A stretch of DNA of 64,000 nt, from NCBI GenBank assembly GCA_016715645.1, contig JADJZR010000004.1, forward strand, positions 232,531-296,530, in the 5' to 3' direction. Positions within the stretch are counted from its first letter, which is position 1. Each line of letters opens with the position of its first letter. Below, one piece after another: positions 1 to 10,584 of this stretch. Source of the DNA: Elusimicrobiota bacterium (GTDB lineage Bacteria; Elusimicrobiota; Elusimicrobia; FEN-1173). The notes under the pieces were generated by a model. The model made no database searches. It worked only from the letters and a program-made list of their open reading frames with translations, and had not been told where the DNA came from. The translations under genes were made by a program, and so were the position numbers.

Positions 1-472
1 AACAAATAACTGAAGTTTTTCCATAAGACTTTGAAATAAATTTTGCCAGCCTACGAGGGACGATATGGGCTTATGGAGAATCCCGGGATTCCCTGGAAAA
101 GAAATGGGGCGGGAGCAAAAAAGGGAGGGGATTTTAGATAGGGTGTGTGCGGGCGGGGGATGACCTTTGAGTTGGCGGGAACTTTTTTTCTGGCTGGGTG
201 TCGAACCAAGCGAAAGATAAATCCCAGAAAATCCGATAAAACGGCCCCCTAGAGGGAAAAGGGGATTTGGCGATTCACCAAATTGGTGAATAATGAAGGG
301 GTGTTTTAGGGGGTGCCTGAAATCGGGATTTCGTGTGGTTTTTGCGGTGCCCCGGCAGAAAGGAAAGAGGTGGGCTATTCACCCACGCGTGGGAAGGTGT
401 GGTCTGCCAAGCCAAAAGCGGATGAGGGGCTGTGGTCTTTGGCCAGCGGGAGAGGTAAAAATCAAATAAAAT
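1..472. other. Left-edge region, no gene recognised
   Basis: No convincing gene in either strand; reading frames here lack a ribosome-binding site and match no family I recognise. The stretch is AT-rich at first, then G-rich. It contains the candidate left end of the insertion sequence (from about 316). The open frame of the transposase runs back to about 313, but that upstream part does not resemble IS1380 transposases and is treated as noncoding. Confidence 0.5.
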
Positions 473-507
473 GCCTCGTCGAAAGACGGACATCTTCACG
501 ACGAGGC
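473..507 (+). promoter_or_regulatory. Hairpin just upstream of the transposase start
   Basis: GCCTCGTCG (473-481) and CGACGAGGC (499-507) form a perfect 9-bp inverted repeat with a 17-nt loop, ending 6 nt before the ATG at 514. Such stems in IS leaders are known to limit translation from read-through transcripts entering from the flanking DNA; that role here is inference. Confidence 0.4.
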
Positions 508-513
508 GATAAC

Positions 514-1818
514 ATGATAACACGTGCGCTGGAAAAATACAAAGTATCGACGACGAGTCAATCGGTGACGTCGTATGCGGGGTTGCCGCTGTTTTTGGGA
601 ATGGCGAAGAGCCTGGGGCTGGAAGAGAGGCTCAATCGGTTGCCCGTGAAGGTCCGGGAGCGAGGTTACCGCCCGGCGGAAACGATATTTAGCTTGATGG
701 GGTTGTTGCAGTCGGGTGGAGTGGCGTTGGACGACATGGAACTGCTGAATGGGGACGAGGGATTGAGGGCGCTTCTGGGGACATTCCCTGCGGCGAATAC
801 GGTGGGAAATTTTCTGAGACGATTCGAGAATTCGGCGATACACCGGCTGGGTCAAATCCAATTGGAAACGGCGGTGAAGGTGATTCGGACGGCGGGGTTG
901 AAATCGGTGGTTGTGGACGTGGACTCGTTTTTTATTGAGTCACAAAAGTCGAACGCGGTGAAGAATTATGAAGAGAAAACGGGATACAATCCCGTGGCGG
1001 TGACGTGCGCGGAGCTGAAGATGCCGATGGCGGGATTGTTTCGACCGGGGAACGCTTCGGCGATGGCGAATGTGGCGGGGCTATTGGATCGTGTTCTGGA
1101 GGCGATGAAGGGGATTGGTGTGCGCGTTCGCAGCGACAGCGCGGGATTTCAGGCGGGGGTGGTTCGGGTGCTGAGGGCGAGGGGGGCGCGGTTCACGATA
1201 ACGGCGCGCAAAGACGCGGCGGTGATTGATGCCATTCGGGGGATAAAGCCGGCGTGTTGGCGCACGTATAAAGGTGGGGCGTGGGAGAACCGGGAAACGG
1301 AGATTGCGCAGACGATTCATGCGTTCGGGGCGGACGATGTTGAAGCGCATCGAATGATCGTGATCCGATGGAAAAAAACGAATCCGGAATTGCTTGACAC
1401 AGATCCGTATGATTACCACGCGGTGATCACGAACCTGGATGACTGGTCAGGGGAAATGGTTCTTCAGTTTCATCGGACGCGACAGGATGGCTCGGAAAAC
1501 GTGAACAAAGAATTGAAGGGAGGGATTGGTTTATCGAAGTTGCCGTGTCGGAAAATGAAGGCAAATTCGGCGTATTTTCAGATGGCTCTTCTGGCGTATA
1601 CGGTGTTCGCGGCGACAAAACATTTGGCGTTGCCCAAGAGCTGGGGTTCTCTGACGATCGACACGGTGAGATCACGGCTGATTCGACTGGCGGGGGTCGT
1701 GGCGAAACGAGCCCGGTATGTCTGGTTGAAGATCGGGAAGGCGTACCCCTATTTGAGGTGTTTTGAGGACGCGCGGTGGCGGATTATAGGGCTATCGGTG
1801 GAAATGGCGACGGGATAG
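514..1818 (+). CDS. IS1380-family transposase (DDE)
   Basis: A 434-residue transposase from the ATG at 514; the upstream extension of the frame to 313 is unlike the family. The catalytic triad is readable: D in VVVDVDSFF, D in VRSDSAGF and E in ENVNKELKGG. The last sits in the usual C-terminal context followed by a helical segment rich in A and L. The protein would cut and rejoin the element ends. The frame is intact over its whole length, so the gene may be active, unlike the indel-rich housekeeping genes that follow. The next gene starts more than 200 nt downstream and is unrelated. Confidence 0.85.
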   Translation: MITRALEKYKVSTTSQSVTSYAGLPLFLGMAKSLGLEERLNRLPVKVRERGYRPAETIFSLMGLLQSGGVALDDMELLNGDEGLRALLGTFPAANTVGNFLRRFENSAIHRLGQIQLETAVKVIRTAGLKSVVVDVDSFFIESQKSNAVKNYEEKTGYNPVAVTCAELKMPMAGLFRPGNASAMANVAGLLDRVLEAMKGIGVRVRSDSAGFQAGVVRVLRARGARFTITARKDAAVIDAIRGIKPACWRTYKGGAWENRETEIAQTIHAFGADDVEAHRMIVIRWKKTNPELLDTDPYDYHAVITNLDDWSGEMVLQFHRTRQDGSENVNKELKGGIGLSKLPCRKMKANSAYFQMALLAYTVFAATKHLALPKSWGSLTIDTVRSRLIRLAGVVAKRARYVWLKIGKAYPYLRCFEDARWRIIGLSVEMATG

Positions 1819-2142
1819 ATTTTCGAAGGAAGAGCACCAAATCGGTCGACAAGCGAGAGATTCGGCCCGTTTAAAACGACGGGAAGGAGGGCTACGCCAA
1901 AAGGGTTGTGGATAACCCGCGAACAGCGAACCAAGACCATGTCTGACGGGCGCAAAGCGCCCCGGAGAGATGAGAACGTCGCGTGGGAGGTTACAAAACC
2001 GCCCACAAGACAGGATGGCCCGGAAGATTTTTAAATTTCAGGGATCTTCCACGCCCCCATGTCCCTCATAAAAAAGTTACCGGATTTTTTGGGCAAAGTC
2101 GGGTTCCTGGCCAAGGGGTTCCGTAATTTCTACAATGGGCCC
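1819..2142. other. Intergenic segment between the IS and the lipoprotein gene
   Basis: No gene recognised. It holds the candidate right IS end (about 2026-2042), a GGAAGAT/ATCTTCC inverted repeat (2022-2028 and 2044-2050), and one perfect DnaA-box match on the minus strand (1907-1915) that looks coincidental. Confidence 0.4.
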
Positions 2143-2832
2143 GTGGCCACATCGTCCCGATGGTTTTTTGTCGTGTTTGCGCTTTTCTCCGCCTGCGATT
2201 CGGGGGAGATCCGCACGTATCGAATTCCAAAAGAAACGGCGGACGTCGCTCACGTCGACTCTTCCTCCGACCTTCCTCATAACCATCCTCCCCTCGATGC
2301 CATGGCGTTGCCGGAAGGCCATCCGCCCCTTGGTGAGTTGCCCGCGGGCCATCCGGAAATCGGAACCGGCATGTCCATGGCGGACGCGGCCGCCAACGGG
2401 TTAACTCCGCCTCCTCCCCCGTCCCAAAAAGTGGCATGGACGTCACCCCCGGGGTGGCAGGAAAAGCCGGGGTCTGGGTTTCGCTACGCAACGTTCGTCG
2501 TTCCGGGATCCGGTGGCACCCCCGCGGATCTGTCTGTTACCGTGTTGGAAGGAGATGCAAAGGGCATATTGTCCAACATCAACCGCTGGCGCGGCCAACT
2601 GTGTCTGGACCCCCTCACGCCGTCCCAATGGGCCCGGGAAGAAAAAACGGTTCGCCCGGCGGGCCGATCGATGGTTTACACGTCGTTCGCAAATAAAACA
2701 AATCGCATGACCGCCGCCATTTACTCCACGGCGACCCAAACGTGGTTTTTCAAACTGGTGGGCGAAGATCCCGTGGTTCGGTCGGCGGGGGCCGACTTTA
2801 TGGCATTCTTGGAAAGTCTGCGAGGGCTGTGA
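2143..2832 (+). CDS. Predicted lipoprotein with GHP repeats, upstream of resB
   Basis: The frame is open from 2059, but a GTG at 2143 gives a proper lipoprotein signal: a short charged start, a hydrophobic run and a lipobox-like FSAC. The mature part has a proline-rich segment with repeated GHPP/GHPEI motifs (about residues 45-80). A C-terminal domain follows with PPGW and a NINRWRGQLCL stretch. I recognise this W...NRWRGQL pattern from uncharacterised proteins beside cytochrome c maturation genes but know no function. It ends 5 nt before resB, so co-transcription is likely. A role in haem or redox-protein handling at the envelope is only inferred. Confidence 0.6.
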   Translation: MATSSRWFFVVFALFSACDSGEIRTYRIPKETADVAHVDSSSDLPHNHPPLDAMALPEGHPPLGELPAGHPEIGTGMSMADAAANGLTPPPPPSQKVAWTSPPGWQEKPGSGFRYATFVVPGSGGTPADLSVTVLEGDAKGILSNINRWRGQLCLDPLTPSQWAREEKTVRPAGRSMVYTSFANKTNRMTAAIYSTATQTWFFKLVGEDPVVRSAGADFMAFLESLRGL

Positions 2833-2837
2833 TTTCG

Positions 2838-3979
2838 ATGCCGACCCTTCCGGTTCCGATCCATCGCCGCGTGTGGGCGTTTCTGGGGTCCCTGGAACTG
2901 ACGTCCGTGGTTCTGGTCTTGATGATGATTCTGGTTTTGTTTGGCACCCTCGAACAGGTCCATTTGGGGACGTGGCTGGCCCAAAAAAAATATTTCTCTA
3001 GTTGGCTGATTTTTTACGAATTGGAAAACGGCGGGCGGGTGCCCGTGTTCCCGGGCGGTTACACCCTGGGCGGAGTGTGGCTGATCAATTTGGCGGTGTC
3101 CCACGCCGCGCGGGCCCGGTGGGAATGGCGTCGGGCGGGGCTAGTGCTGACCCACGGGGGCCTTTTTCTTCTTGTTCTGGGCCAGGGGTTGACCCAGATG
3201 TGGGCCCGGGAAAGCCAAATGGCGATTGAAGAAGGCCATTCGGCGAGCTATTCCGAAGATTACCGGCATGTGGAACTGGCGATCATCGACACGCGGTCCC
3301 CAACGGAAGATGTGGTCCATGCCATTCCCGCCGCCCTGTTGAAAAAAGGCCGGCCCATTCAACTCGATGCCCTCCCGTTCAAAATTATTCCCAAACAGTT
3401 TTTCCAAAACGCTGTTTTAAAAAGCGGCGCCGGCGGTCCGGCCACCATGGGCGTGGGAGCCCGCGTGCGGGTGTTGGAAGCTCCCCGCGTGACGTCGGAC
3501 GACGAGATGGACACATCCGCGGCGGTCATCGAATTGGCGGGACCAAACAACAGTCTCGGCGTGTGGCTGGTGTCCACCGGACTGGAGACGCCTCAAACCG
3601 TGGTTGTCGACGGGACAACCTATCAGCTCCGTCTACGCCCGGTTCGGAACTATTATCCTTTTTCACTGCATCTCAAACGGTTCACCCACGACCGCTATCC
3701 CGGCACCGACATCCCCAAAAATTTCTCAAGCCTTCTGCGTTTGGTGGACCCCGAAACCGGCGAGGACCGGGATGTTCTGATTTTCATGAACAATCCCCTG
3801 CGGTATCGGGGCCTGACGTTTTATCAAGCCAGTTTCGGCAAGGGCGATAAACTGTCCATTCTCCAGGTGGTCCAAAACCCCGTCTGGGTGGCTCCCTACT
3901 TGGCCTGCGCGTTGGTGTGTTTGGGGTTGGGCTGGCATTTTGTCCCTACTTGGCCCGGTTTCGGCGGAGGACCGCGTGA
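2838..3979 (+). CDS. resB: Cytochrome c biogenesis protein ResB (frameshift near the 3' end)
   Basis: ResB/Ccs1 works with CcsA to deliver and attach haem to apocytochromes c on the outer face of the inner membrane (System II). The ATG at 2838 gives MPTLPVPIHRRVWAFLGSLE, with the first membrane segment directly after. Further membrane segments lie at about residues 70-115, followed by a large extracytoplasmic domain ending in NNPLRYRGLTFYQASF, a typical ResB motif before the last helix. That helix begins at PVWVAPYLACALVCLGLGW. The frame is lost at about 3940-3950; a neighbouring frame ends LARFRRRTA at the TGA at 3977, which overlaps the ccsA GTG at 3976. The indel is probably a consensus error. 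Confidence 0.85.
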
Positions 3980-5789
3980 GGCCCCGTCCGTCGACGTTGG
4001 CCGTGTGGGCCGTGGGGGCGGTGTTGGCCTATGGGTTGTTGTCCGCTCGAACGGCTCAATCGCCCGACCGGGTGTGGGGAGACCTTCCGGTTTTGAGCGG
4101 CGGGCGGGTGAAACCCCTCGACAGCGTGGCGCGCCATTCTCTGTTGGTCCTGTCGGGCAAACAGGCGGTTCGAATGAACGGGCGATCGGTGAGCGCCACG
4201 GCGTGGTTGCAGGATATGGTGTTTCAGCCGGACGTGGCGGACACGTTTCCGGTGTTTGAAATCGACGATCCCGACGTGTTGGGCTCCATCGGCATGGAGT
4301 CGGGCCGTCAACGGCGGTATCGGTTTCTTGATTTGCAACCACACCTCGCCGAACTTCAAACCCAATCCGAACGGGCCGGGGCGGTTCGGCCGGAATTGCG
4401 GTCGCGGTTTCAGAAGGCCTTGCTTCGGTTGTGGGAACAGGTTTTGCTGTATTGGCGGATCCAAAACACCCTTCGCCTCACGGGCCCGGACAGCGATCTG
4501 CCCGGGGTGACCGGGCACGTGCAGGAAATCGAAGCCTATCAGACCGCGTTGAAAGAGCGCGGGGGGTCCGTCGTGGATCGGCCCGTCGCGGACATGAACA
4601 CGGTGTTGAGCGCGTTTCAGGCTCGTTACCAAACCCTGGCGGATCGGGCCGAGTTTCGCGCTCTGCCCGCCGGCGCCCCAGACCGCTGGGCCAGTTTGGG
4701 TCAAGGCTTGTTGGCCGGATCGGATGGGTCGCCCTTGCACCCGGCGATTGGATTTTATGCTCGAATGGGCGACGCCCGCCGGGGGGGTGACACGGCGGCG
4801 TTTCGCCAGGCCCTTTTTGACTACCGGGATTGGTTGGGCGAGCATGTTCCCGGCGCCGCCGCCCAGGGAAGGCGCGAAGGCCTTTTTAACCGCTACCAGC
4901 CGTTCTACAAAAGTTTGGTTCTTTACGTGCTCATTTGCGGTCTGGTGTTTCTGTCGTTTCTTCGTTGGCCGGGGGAGATGCGGCGGACCGCCTATGGAAT
5001 TTTGGTTCTGGCGTTCATTGTCCACACGGGGGCTTGCTGGCGCGCATGATTTTGCAAGGGCGCGCCGGTGACCAACCTTTATTCGTCGGCTATTTTTGTG
5101 GGGTGGATCGGTGTTCTTGGGCGTCATCGTGGAACGGATGTTCAAAAACGGCTGGGGTTCGTTGGGGTCCGCCTCCATCGGGTTTCTGACTCAGATCATC
5201 GCTCTGCATCTGGCCGCCCAGGGCGACACGATGGAAATGATGCGGGCGGTGTTGGACTCCAACTTCTGGCTGGCCACCCATGTGGTGACGGTCACCGGAT
5301 ACAGCGCCACGTTTTTGTCCGGCGCGTTGGGGGTGGTGTTCATCCTGAGGGTGCTTTCAAAAAGCGCGGGTTGGGGAAGAAGCCGCCCAAAATTTAACCC
5401 GCATGGTGTATGGCATTGTGTGTTTCAGTACGTTTTTTAGTTTTATCGGCACGGTGTTGGGCGGCATTTGGGCGGACCAAAGTTGGGGCCGGTTCTGGGG
5501 CTGGGACCCGAAAGAAAACGGCGCTCATGATCGTTTTGTGGAACGCTGATTTTGCACATGGGGTGGGACAAACAAGTGGGCCGGCAGGGTTGATGAACTT
5601 GTCGTGTTTGGGAAACACATTACCGCCTTGTCATGGTTCGGCGTTAACATGCTGGGCATCGGCCTGCATTCCTACGGTTTCATGGACAAAGCGTCCCTGT
5701 GGCTGATCGTGTTTTGTTTGTCACAGGCGGCGGTCATTGGGCTGGGCGCTCTGCCGGCCCGGTTCTGGTCGTCGCCCTCGGCGCGTTGA
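3976..5789 (+). CDS. ccsA: Cytochrome c assembly protein CcsA, long form (several frameshifts)
   Basis: CcsA is the haem-handling partner of ResB. The GTG at 3976 overlaps the resB stop. The first ~330 residues are the extra domain found in long CcsA proteins (VLSGGRVKPLDSVARH at the start). The membrane core follows: MILQGRAPVTNLYSSAIFVG, GDTMEMMRAVLDSNFWLATH, and the haem-binding WWD-type segment WGRFWGWDPKENGALMIVLW. The end, GVNMLGIGLHSYGFMD, is also diagnostic. These pieces lie in at least five successive frames, with breaks near 5045, 5115, 5390, 5545 and 5600. Conserved motifs either side of each break are intact, so the gene is probably whole in the organism. Confidence 0.8.
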
Positions 5790-5833
5790 CCGACTACGGC
5801 TCCGCCCTTCGGCTTTCCCCCGTCTGAAAAAAA

Positions 5834-6407
5834 ATGGATAATAAGACCGCCATGACCGCAAAACGCCTTTACAGTGAAACCGAGATCCGCTCCGCCTTAA
5901 ACGAAATGGCTCGGTCCCTGGCGGCCCGCGTGTCGGCGCAAAGCCAGTGGGTTTTGGTGGGAATCCATCGACGCGGGGTTCCGTTGGCCCGTCGGTTTGG
6001 CTGCCGCTTTGGATGAGCGGGGTGTGGCCTCGCCACCGGTGGGAAGCCTCGACATTACGTTTTACCGCGACGACGCCGGAGCGTCTCCGTTGGATCCGGT
6101 GGTTCAAGACACCGACCTTCCTTTCGACGTCTCTGGCAAAACGTTGATCTTGGTCGACGACGTGTTGTTTTCCGGCCGCACCATCCGGTGCGCGCTGGAC
6201 GAACTGATGGATTTCGGCCGGCCGGCCCGGGTGTTGTTGGCGGTGTTGGTGGACCGGGGCCATCGGGAACTGCCGATTCAAGCGGATGTGGTGGGGATTA
6301 CCGTTCCCCAACGCGACGAGCGAGTGGATGTCCACCTCAGTGAAATGGACGGGGAAGACGCCGTGTGGGTGTCTCCGCCGGGCGAGCGGAAAGGAAAAAC
6401 ACGATGA
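5834..6407 (+). CDS. pyrR: PyrR: uracil phosphoribosyltransferase / pyr regulator (frameshifted)
   Basis: PyrR binds pyr mRNA in response to UMP in many bacteria and has uracil phosphoribosyltransferase activity. The N-terminal half (MTAKRLYSETEIRSALNEMA, then WVLVGIHRRGVPLARR) and the second half (AAALDERG... TFYRDD) are in different frames. Removing one T from the TTT at about 5995-5998 joins them. The PRPP-binding signature LILVDDVLFSGRTIRCALD is intact. Its position first in the pyr run fits an autoregulated pyrimidine operon. Its TGA (6405) overlaps the pyrB ATG (6404). I did not find a clear attenuator upstream. Confidence 0.85.
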
Positions 6408-7391
6408 AAGACCTGTTGGGACTGGAATCGCTTTCGGCCGAACAGATCGGTTACATTCTGGACGTGGCGCGGCCCATGAAAAATTTGTTCACCGCTCCAT
6501 CAAAAAAGTTCCGCCCTACGTGGCTGAACTGAAATCCCTTTTGTTTTTTGAACCTTCCACGCGAACTCGTTCTTCCTTTGAATTGGCCGCCAAACGGCTA
6601 TCCGCCGATACGCTGTCGTTTACCACGTCCACCAGTTCCGTTACGAAAGGGGAATCGTTGTTGGACACGGCCAAAACGTACGAGGCCATGAAAGTGGATT
6701 TTATCGTCATGCGCCACGCGGCCTCGGGCGCGCCGGAACTGGTGGCGTCGGCCGTGAAGGCCCACGTGATCAACGCCGGCGACGGGTCCCGAGCATCCCA
6801 CCCAAGGCCTGTTGGACATTTTCACGATTTTGGAAAAAAAGCGGAAAATCGAAGGGCTCAAGGTCGTTATCTTGGGAGATATTTTGCATTCCCGCGTGGC
6901 GCGGTCGAACCTGTGGGGGCTGACCAAACTGGGGGCCCACGTGACAGTGTGCGGTCCATCTACGTTGATTCCAGCGGGACTGGCCGAGGTTTTTGGGCCG
7001 CGGGTCAGCGTCTCCACCGATTTAGAAGAAGCGTTGGACGGGGCCGACGTGATCAATGTGTTGCGGCTCCAGCGGGAACGCCAGCAAGGCGACTATTTTC
7101 CGACCCTTCGGGAATACACCGAACTGTTCGGTCTCACCACGGACCGATTGCGCCGAGCAAAACCGGACTGCTTGGTTCTTCACCCGGGTCCCATGAACCG
7201 CGGGCTTGAGATTTCGTCGGAAGTGGCCGACGGGCCGCGCTCTCAAATTTTTAGATCAAGTGACCAACGGGATCGCGGTTCGGATGGCGGTGCTCCATTT
7301 GTTCGCCGGGCCGGAAGGCCTTCCGGCCACTGTTCCTGACGGTAAACAGACGGCGAAAGCCGTCCAAACCACATTCAAGGCACTCTCATGA
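6404..7391 (+). CDS. pyrB: Aspartate carbamoyltransferase catalytic chain (frameshifted)
   Basis: PyrB condenses carbamoyl phosphate and aspartate, the first committed pyrimidine step. The start MKDLLGLESLSAEQIGYILD is typical. The carbamoyl-phosphate motif FFEPSTRTRSSFE is intact, as are VINAGDGS, the GDILHSRVARSN segment, the YFPTLREYTELFG loop and LHPGPMNRGLEI. Three indels split the frame: near 6500 (a T short before HRSIKKVPPY), near 6790 (two bases short before EHPTQGLLDI) and near 7245 (one extra T in a T run). The stop at 7389-7391 overlaps the pyrC ATG. No pyrI regulatory chain is present. Confidence 0.88.
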
Positions 7392-8684
7392 CACCATCGA
7401 CTTCGGTTCCGTTGCTTATTAAAGGGGGCCGGTTGATTGATCCGGCCCATAACCGCGACGAGGTTCTCGACCTGGTGGTGGAGGGCGGTCGGGTGACTCG
7501 TTTGGGAAAAAATGTGACACCCCCCGCGGGCGCTACGTGATTGAGGCGACCGGAATGATAATGGCGCCAGGGTTGGTGGACATCCATGTTCACCTTCGCG
7601 AACCTGGCCAGGAAGGGGCGGAAACGATCGAAACTGGTACTCGATCTGCGGCGGCGGGAGGGATCACGAGCGTTGTGGCCATGCCCAATACTCAGCCGGC
7701 CATCGACAGCGCCACCGGCATCCGGTTTGTGTTGCGTCGCGCCGCCGAAACGGCCCATGTTCGGGTATGGCCGTCGGGATCGATCACGATGGGCCGTGCT
7801 GGGGAAAAGTTGGCCGAAATCGGGGGGATGGTGAAGGCTGGGGCAGTGGCGGTGACGGACGATGGGAATTCCGTGCCCGACGCCCAGCTTCTTCGTCGGG
7901 CCCTGGAATACGCCAAAATGTTCGACGTTACTGTGGTGGAACATTCCGAAGACAAGTCTCTGATGGCCGACAGGGTCATGAACGAAGGGCCTTTGGCCAC
8001 GCGGATTTGGGCCATCGGGGCATTCCGCGCCAATCGGATCCATCGCGGCCGGGCGCAACATCGCGTTGGCGTTGACGGGCGCACATCCATTTGACGCACA
8101 TTTCGACGCGAAACCGTGGACCTGGTGCGCCAGGCCAAAGAAAAATTACGGTCACCGCCGACTGCGCCCCACCACTTTACCTTGACAGAAGAGGCCGTTG
8201 TTCGGTGCGGAACCAACGCCAAAGATGAACCGCCCCTCCGGGCCGAAAGAGGATCGCCGGGCGATCATCGAGGGCCTTAAAGACAGGACCATCGATTGCA
8301 TCGCGTCAGACCACGCGCCGCACAGCCGTGCGTCAAAGAACAAGAATTTTCCGCCGCGCCGTTTGGCATTGTGGGTCTGAAACCCTGTTGCCTGACCGTA
8401 GCCCAGTTGATCGAGCCGGGACACCTGAGCTGGATCGAAGCGATTCGGCGCATGGCCACGAACCCCGCGAAAGTCCTGAGTTTGCCCGTGGGCGATTTGG
8501 CGGAAGGGTCGCCGGCGGATATTGTCATTATCAACCCTGCTGAGGAACGCACCGTGACGGGATTCAGCTCAAAAGCCAAAAACTCGCCTTTCTTGGGCTG
8601 GACCCTGCGGGGGTTCGCCCAGGTGGTGATGGTGGAAGGCCGAATCGTTTTGCGTCGGGAGGCTCTCCGGCCTGTTCTTCCTAA
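7388..8684 (+). CDS. pyrC: Dihydroorotase (frameshifted; 3' end approximate)
   Basis: PyrC cyclises carbamoyl aspartate to dihydroorotate. The zinc-site motif DIHVHLREPGQEGAETI is intact, followed by SAAAGGITSVVAMPNTQPA and the DDG loop. The HLTHIST segment lies across broken frames near 8090-8110. CIASDHAPHS carries the catalytic Asp region, and ATNPAKVLSLP marks the C-terminal part. Frame breaks occur near 7525 (a C run), 8040, 8095, 8225 and 8330. The frame that carries the C-terminus has no stop before pyrD; a TAA at 8682-8684 in a neighbouring frame gives the expected length of about 430 residues, so the end is an estimate. Confidence 0.85.
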
Positions 8685-8702
8685 TGGGCGGGACTTCTTT
8701 TT

Positions 8703-9916
8703 ATGTGCCGAGCGATTATTCGGCCCGCTTTGTTTTGTTTTCCGCCGGAAACAGCCCATCGATGGGGATGGCTGTGCTTCGGTGGGCGACTCATTTTGCG
8801 GCAGGGTCGATCCCAGCGAAGCGAAGGTCCCTCATCCGCCCTTCAGGGCACCTTCCCCAAAGAGGGGAAGGAAAGCAAAATTTCCCTCTCCTCTTGGGAG
8901 GGGGCAGGGTGAGGGGGCAGTTAAGTCGGTCCTTCAACGCTCGGCGGATCCGCGGGGGCGAGGTGGTTATCGGACTAAATCGCGAACCCTGCGGTTTGCC
9001 AACCCAGTGGGGTTGGCGGCGGGGTTCGACAAGGACGCTGAGGCCTTGCCGGCGTGGGCGGGTATGGGTTTTGGGTTTTGTGGAAGTGGGAACGGTGACG
9101 CCTCGGCCTCAACCGGGTAACCCGCCCCACGATTGTTTCGGTTTCCGGTGTCACGGGCGCTTGTTAACCGAATGGGATTTAATAACGCCGGGGCCGATGC
9201 GCTGGCGCGCCGGCTTTCCCCGATGTCGCCCTTGGGCATTCCGTTGGGCATCAACATCGGCAAGAACAAGGACACCCGAGCCGATCCAGGGCGGTCGAAG
9301 ATTACATTTACTGCCTGGAACGTTTTACATACAAGTTTGCGGATTCTTTGTAGTAAACATCAGTTCGCACTCCCCGGGCCTGCGCTCACTCCAGTCGGCC
9401 GAATCACTGGAACCGCTGTTGAAGACGATCAAAAACCGGGCCACCGCGCTGGCCCTTGAAAAAAAGGGGACGGAATGTCCCCGGGACGAATATCCCCCCT
9501 GTTTGTTAAGTTGTCGCCCGGATGAAGAGGGGTATGAAGAGATGAAACAGTGGTCCGGTCCGGATTTGATGGTATTGTGAGCCACGAACACCACGCCCGG
9601 TCACGGGAAGGGGTTCCAGCTCAGCTCCGACGGACGGGGGTCTTAACGGCGCGCCGTTACGGGACCGATCCACGGAGGTTTTGCGGACCATCGCGCGGGC
9701 CAGCCGGGGACGGCTGGCTTTAATTGGAGTCGGCGGAATTTTCGGGCCGAAGACGCTTTGGAAAAGTGTTGGCCGGCGCATCGTTGGTGGAAGTGTATAC
9801 GGGATTTGTGCAACGGGCCCGGTTTTGCGCGATCGTTGGCTAAACGATTGGCGCAACTAGCGGCCCAGTGCCGCCTAAAAACCGTTCAAAAAGCGGTGGG
9901 AAAGGACTGCTTATGA
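8703..9916 (+). CDS. pyrD: Dihydroorotate dehydrogenase, class 2 (frameshifted, carries a palindromic insert)
   Basis: The membrane-associated, quinone-dependent enzyme oxidises dihydroorotate to orotate. The start at 8703 gives the class-2 N-terminal helix (RAIIRPALFCFPPETAHRW, then MAVLRWATHFAAG). The core follows with FANPVGLAAGFDKDAEALPA, VEVGTVTPRPQPGNP, NRMGFNNAGADALARRL and LGINIGKNKDT. At the C-terminus, LIGVGGIF and the reading toward QKAVGKDCL are visible. Between the N-terminal helix and the FANPVG core lies a ~90-bp copy of the dispersed palindromic repeat (8828-8917). At least six indels are present. The TGA (9914) overlaps the pyrF ATG (9913). Confidence 0.8.
8828..8917. repeat. 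Palindromic repeat inside pyrD (degenerate copy 1)
   Basis: Contains CCTCATCCGCCCTTCAGGGC at one end and GGGCAGGGTGAGGG at the other, with the paired CCTTCCCC/GGGGAAGG and CCCTCTCC/GGGAGG stems between. This is the inverse orientation of the copies at 18.3 and 29.3 kb. The flank GGCAGTTA resembles the GTTAC end of full copies, but I see no clean target duplication. Its position between two recognisable PyrD segments means it is either translated as a linker or marks a disrupted gene; nearby indels prevent a firm frame test. Confidence 0.65.
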
Positions 9917-10581
9917 TAAAGAGGAATCATCGTCGCGTTGGATGTGGATGGGGCGATCGCCCGCCGGCTGGTAACCCGGTTGGGCCCGATCGTGGACTTT
10001 TACAAAGGTGACGCCGGCGTTGACGTTGGGAGGAAGACCCTGCGTTGATGAACTGGCTGTTGAAAAAAGGAAGAAAAAGTTTTTCTCGACTGCAAATGGT
10101 TCGACATTCCATCGCAAGTGGCACGATCCGTGGCAGCCGCCGGTCGAGCGGGGTCACGGCGGTCACGCCGCTCCACGCGGGGCCGGGAGCGGATTCTCAA
10201 AGCCGCCGTGGCCGGTGTCCGTCCGCGGATATGGGCGGTGACGGTCCTGACCTGTTTGGGCCCGGACGATTTGAAGGAAGTGGGGGTTCGTACGATCCGT
10301 TGGTCCAAGTGCTTCGGTTGGCTCGGTTGGCCCAACAGGCGGGTGTGGATGGGTTGGTTTGTTCTCCACGGAAGTGGGGATGTTGAGGCAGGCGGGGATC
10401 CCGGTTGCCTCTGATCACGCCGGGTATCACTCACGGCGGCCACGTGGGCGCGGACCAAAAGCGGGTGACACCCCACAACGAGCCTGGTCCAGCGGGGCGA
10501 ATTAACTGGTGCTGGGCCGAAGTGTTTAGGAAGCGCCCGACCGCGGCCGCCGCCCGGGACATTTTATCGTTCAGGAGATAA
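9913..10581 (+). CDS. pyrF: Orotidine 5'-phosphate decarboxylase (frameshifted)
   Basis: PyrF decarboxylates OMP to UMP. The start overlaps the pyrD stop (ATGA) and reads IIVALDVD. The catalytic region is recognisable as LDCKWFDIPSQVARSVAA (Asp-Lys...Asp, family pattern DxKxxDIP) once indels near 10095-10110 are corrected. GVTAVTLHAGPGADILKAAV, the VTVLT strand, GVDGLVCSP and TPGITHGG follow, and the C-terminal phosphate loop lies near YLVLGRSV. The last residues ILSFRR end at TAA 10579-10581. Most of the length is spread over three frames. The gene ends 3 nt before pyrE. Confidence 0.8.
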
Positions 10582-10584
10582 AGC

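Larger units (their letters stand above)
316..2042 (+). mobile_element. IS1380-family insertion sequence (ends tentative)
   Basis: One transposase gene with short flanks, as in IS1380 elements. The candidate left end at 316 reads CCTGAAATCGGGATTTC. The complement of the right end at 2042 reads CCTGAAATTTAAAAATC. The first eight bases are identical, then similarity is weak (about 11 of 17). CCT termini are usual in the family (ISEcp1 also starts CCT). I see no matching target-site duplication next to these ends, so the borders are provisional while the family call is firm. Confidence 0.45.

Noticed and set aside
1907..1915. Perfect DnaA box (TTATCCACA on the minus strand)
   Set aside because: A single box without neighbours, AT-rich unwinding region or dnaA/dnaN genes; expected by chance in 64 kb.
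3946..5178. 410-residue open frame antisense to ccsA
   Set aside because: Proline/arginine-rich shadow of a GC-rich gene; the + strand carries clear ResB/CcsA motifs.
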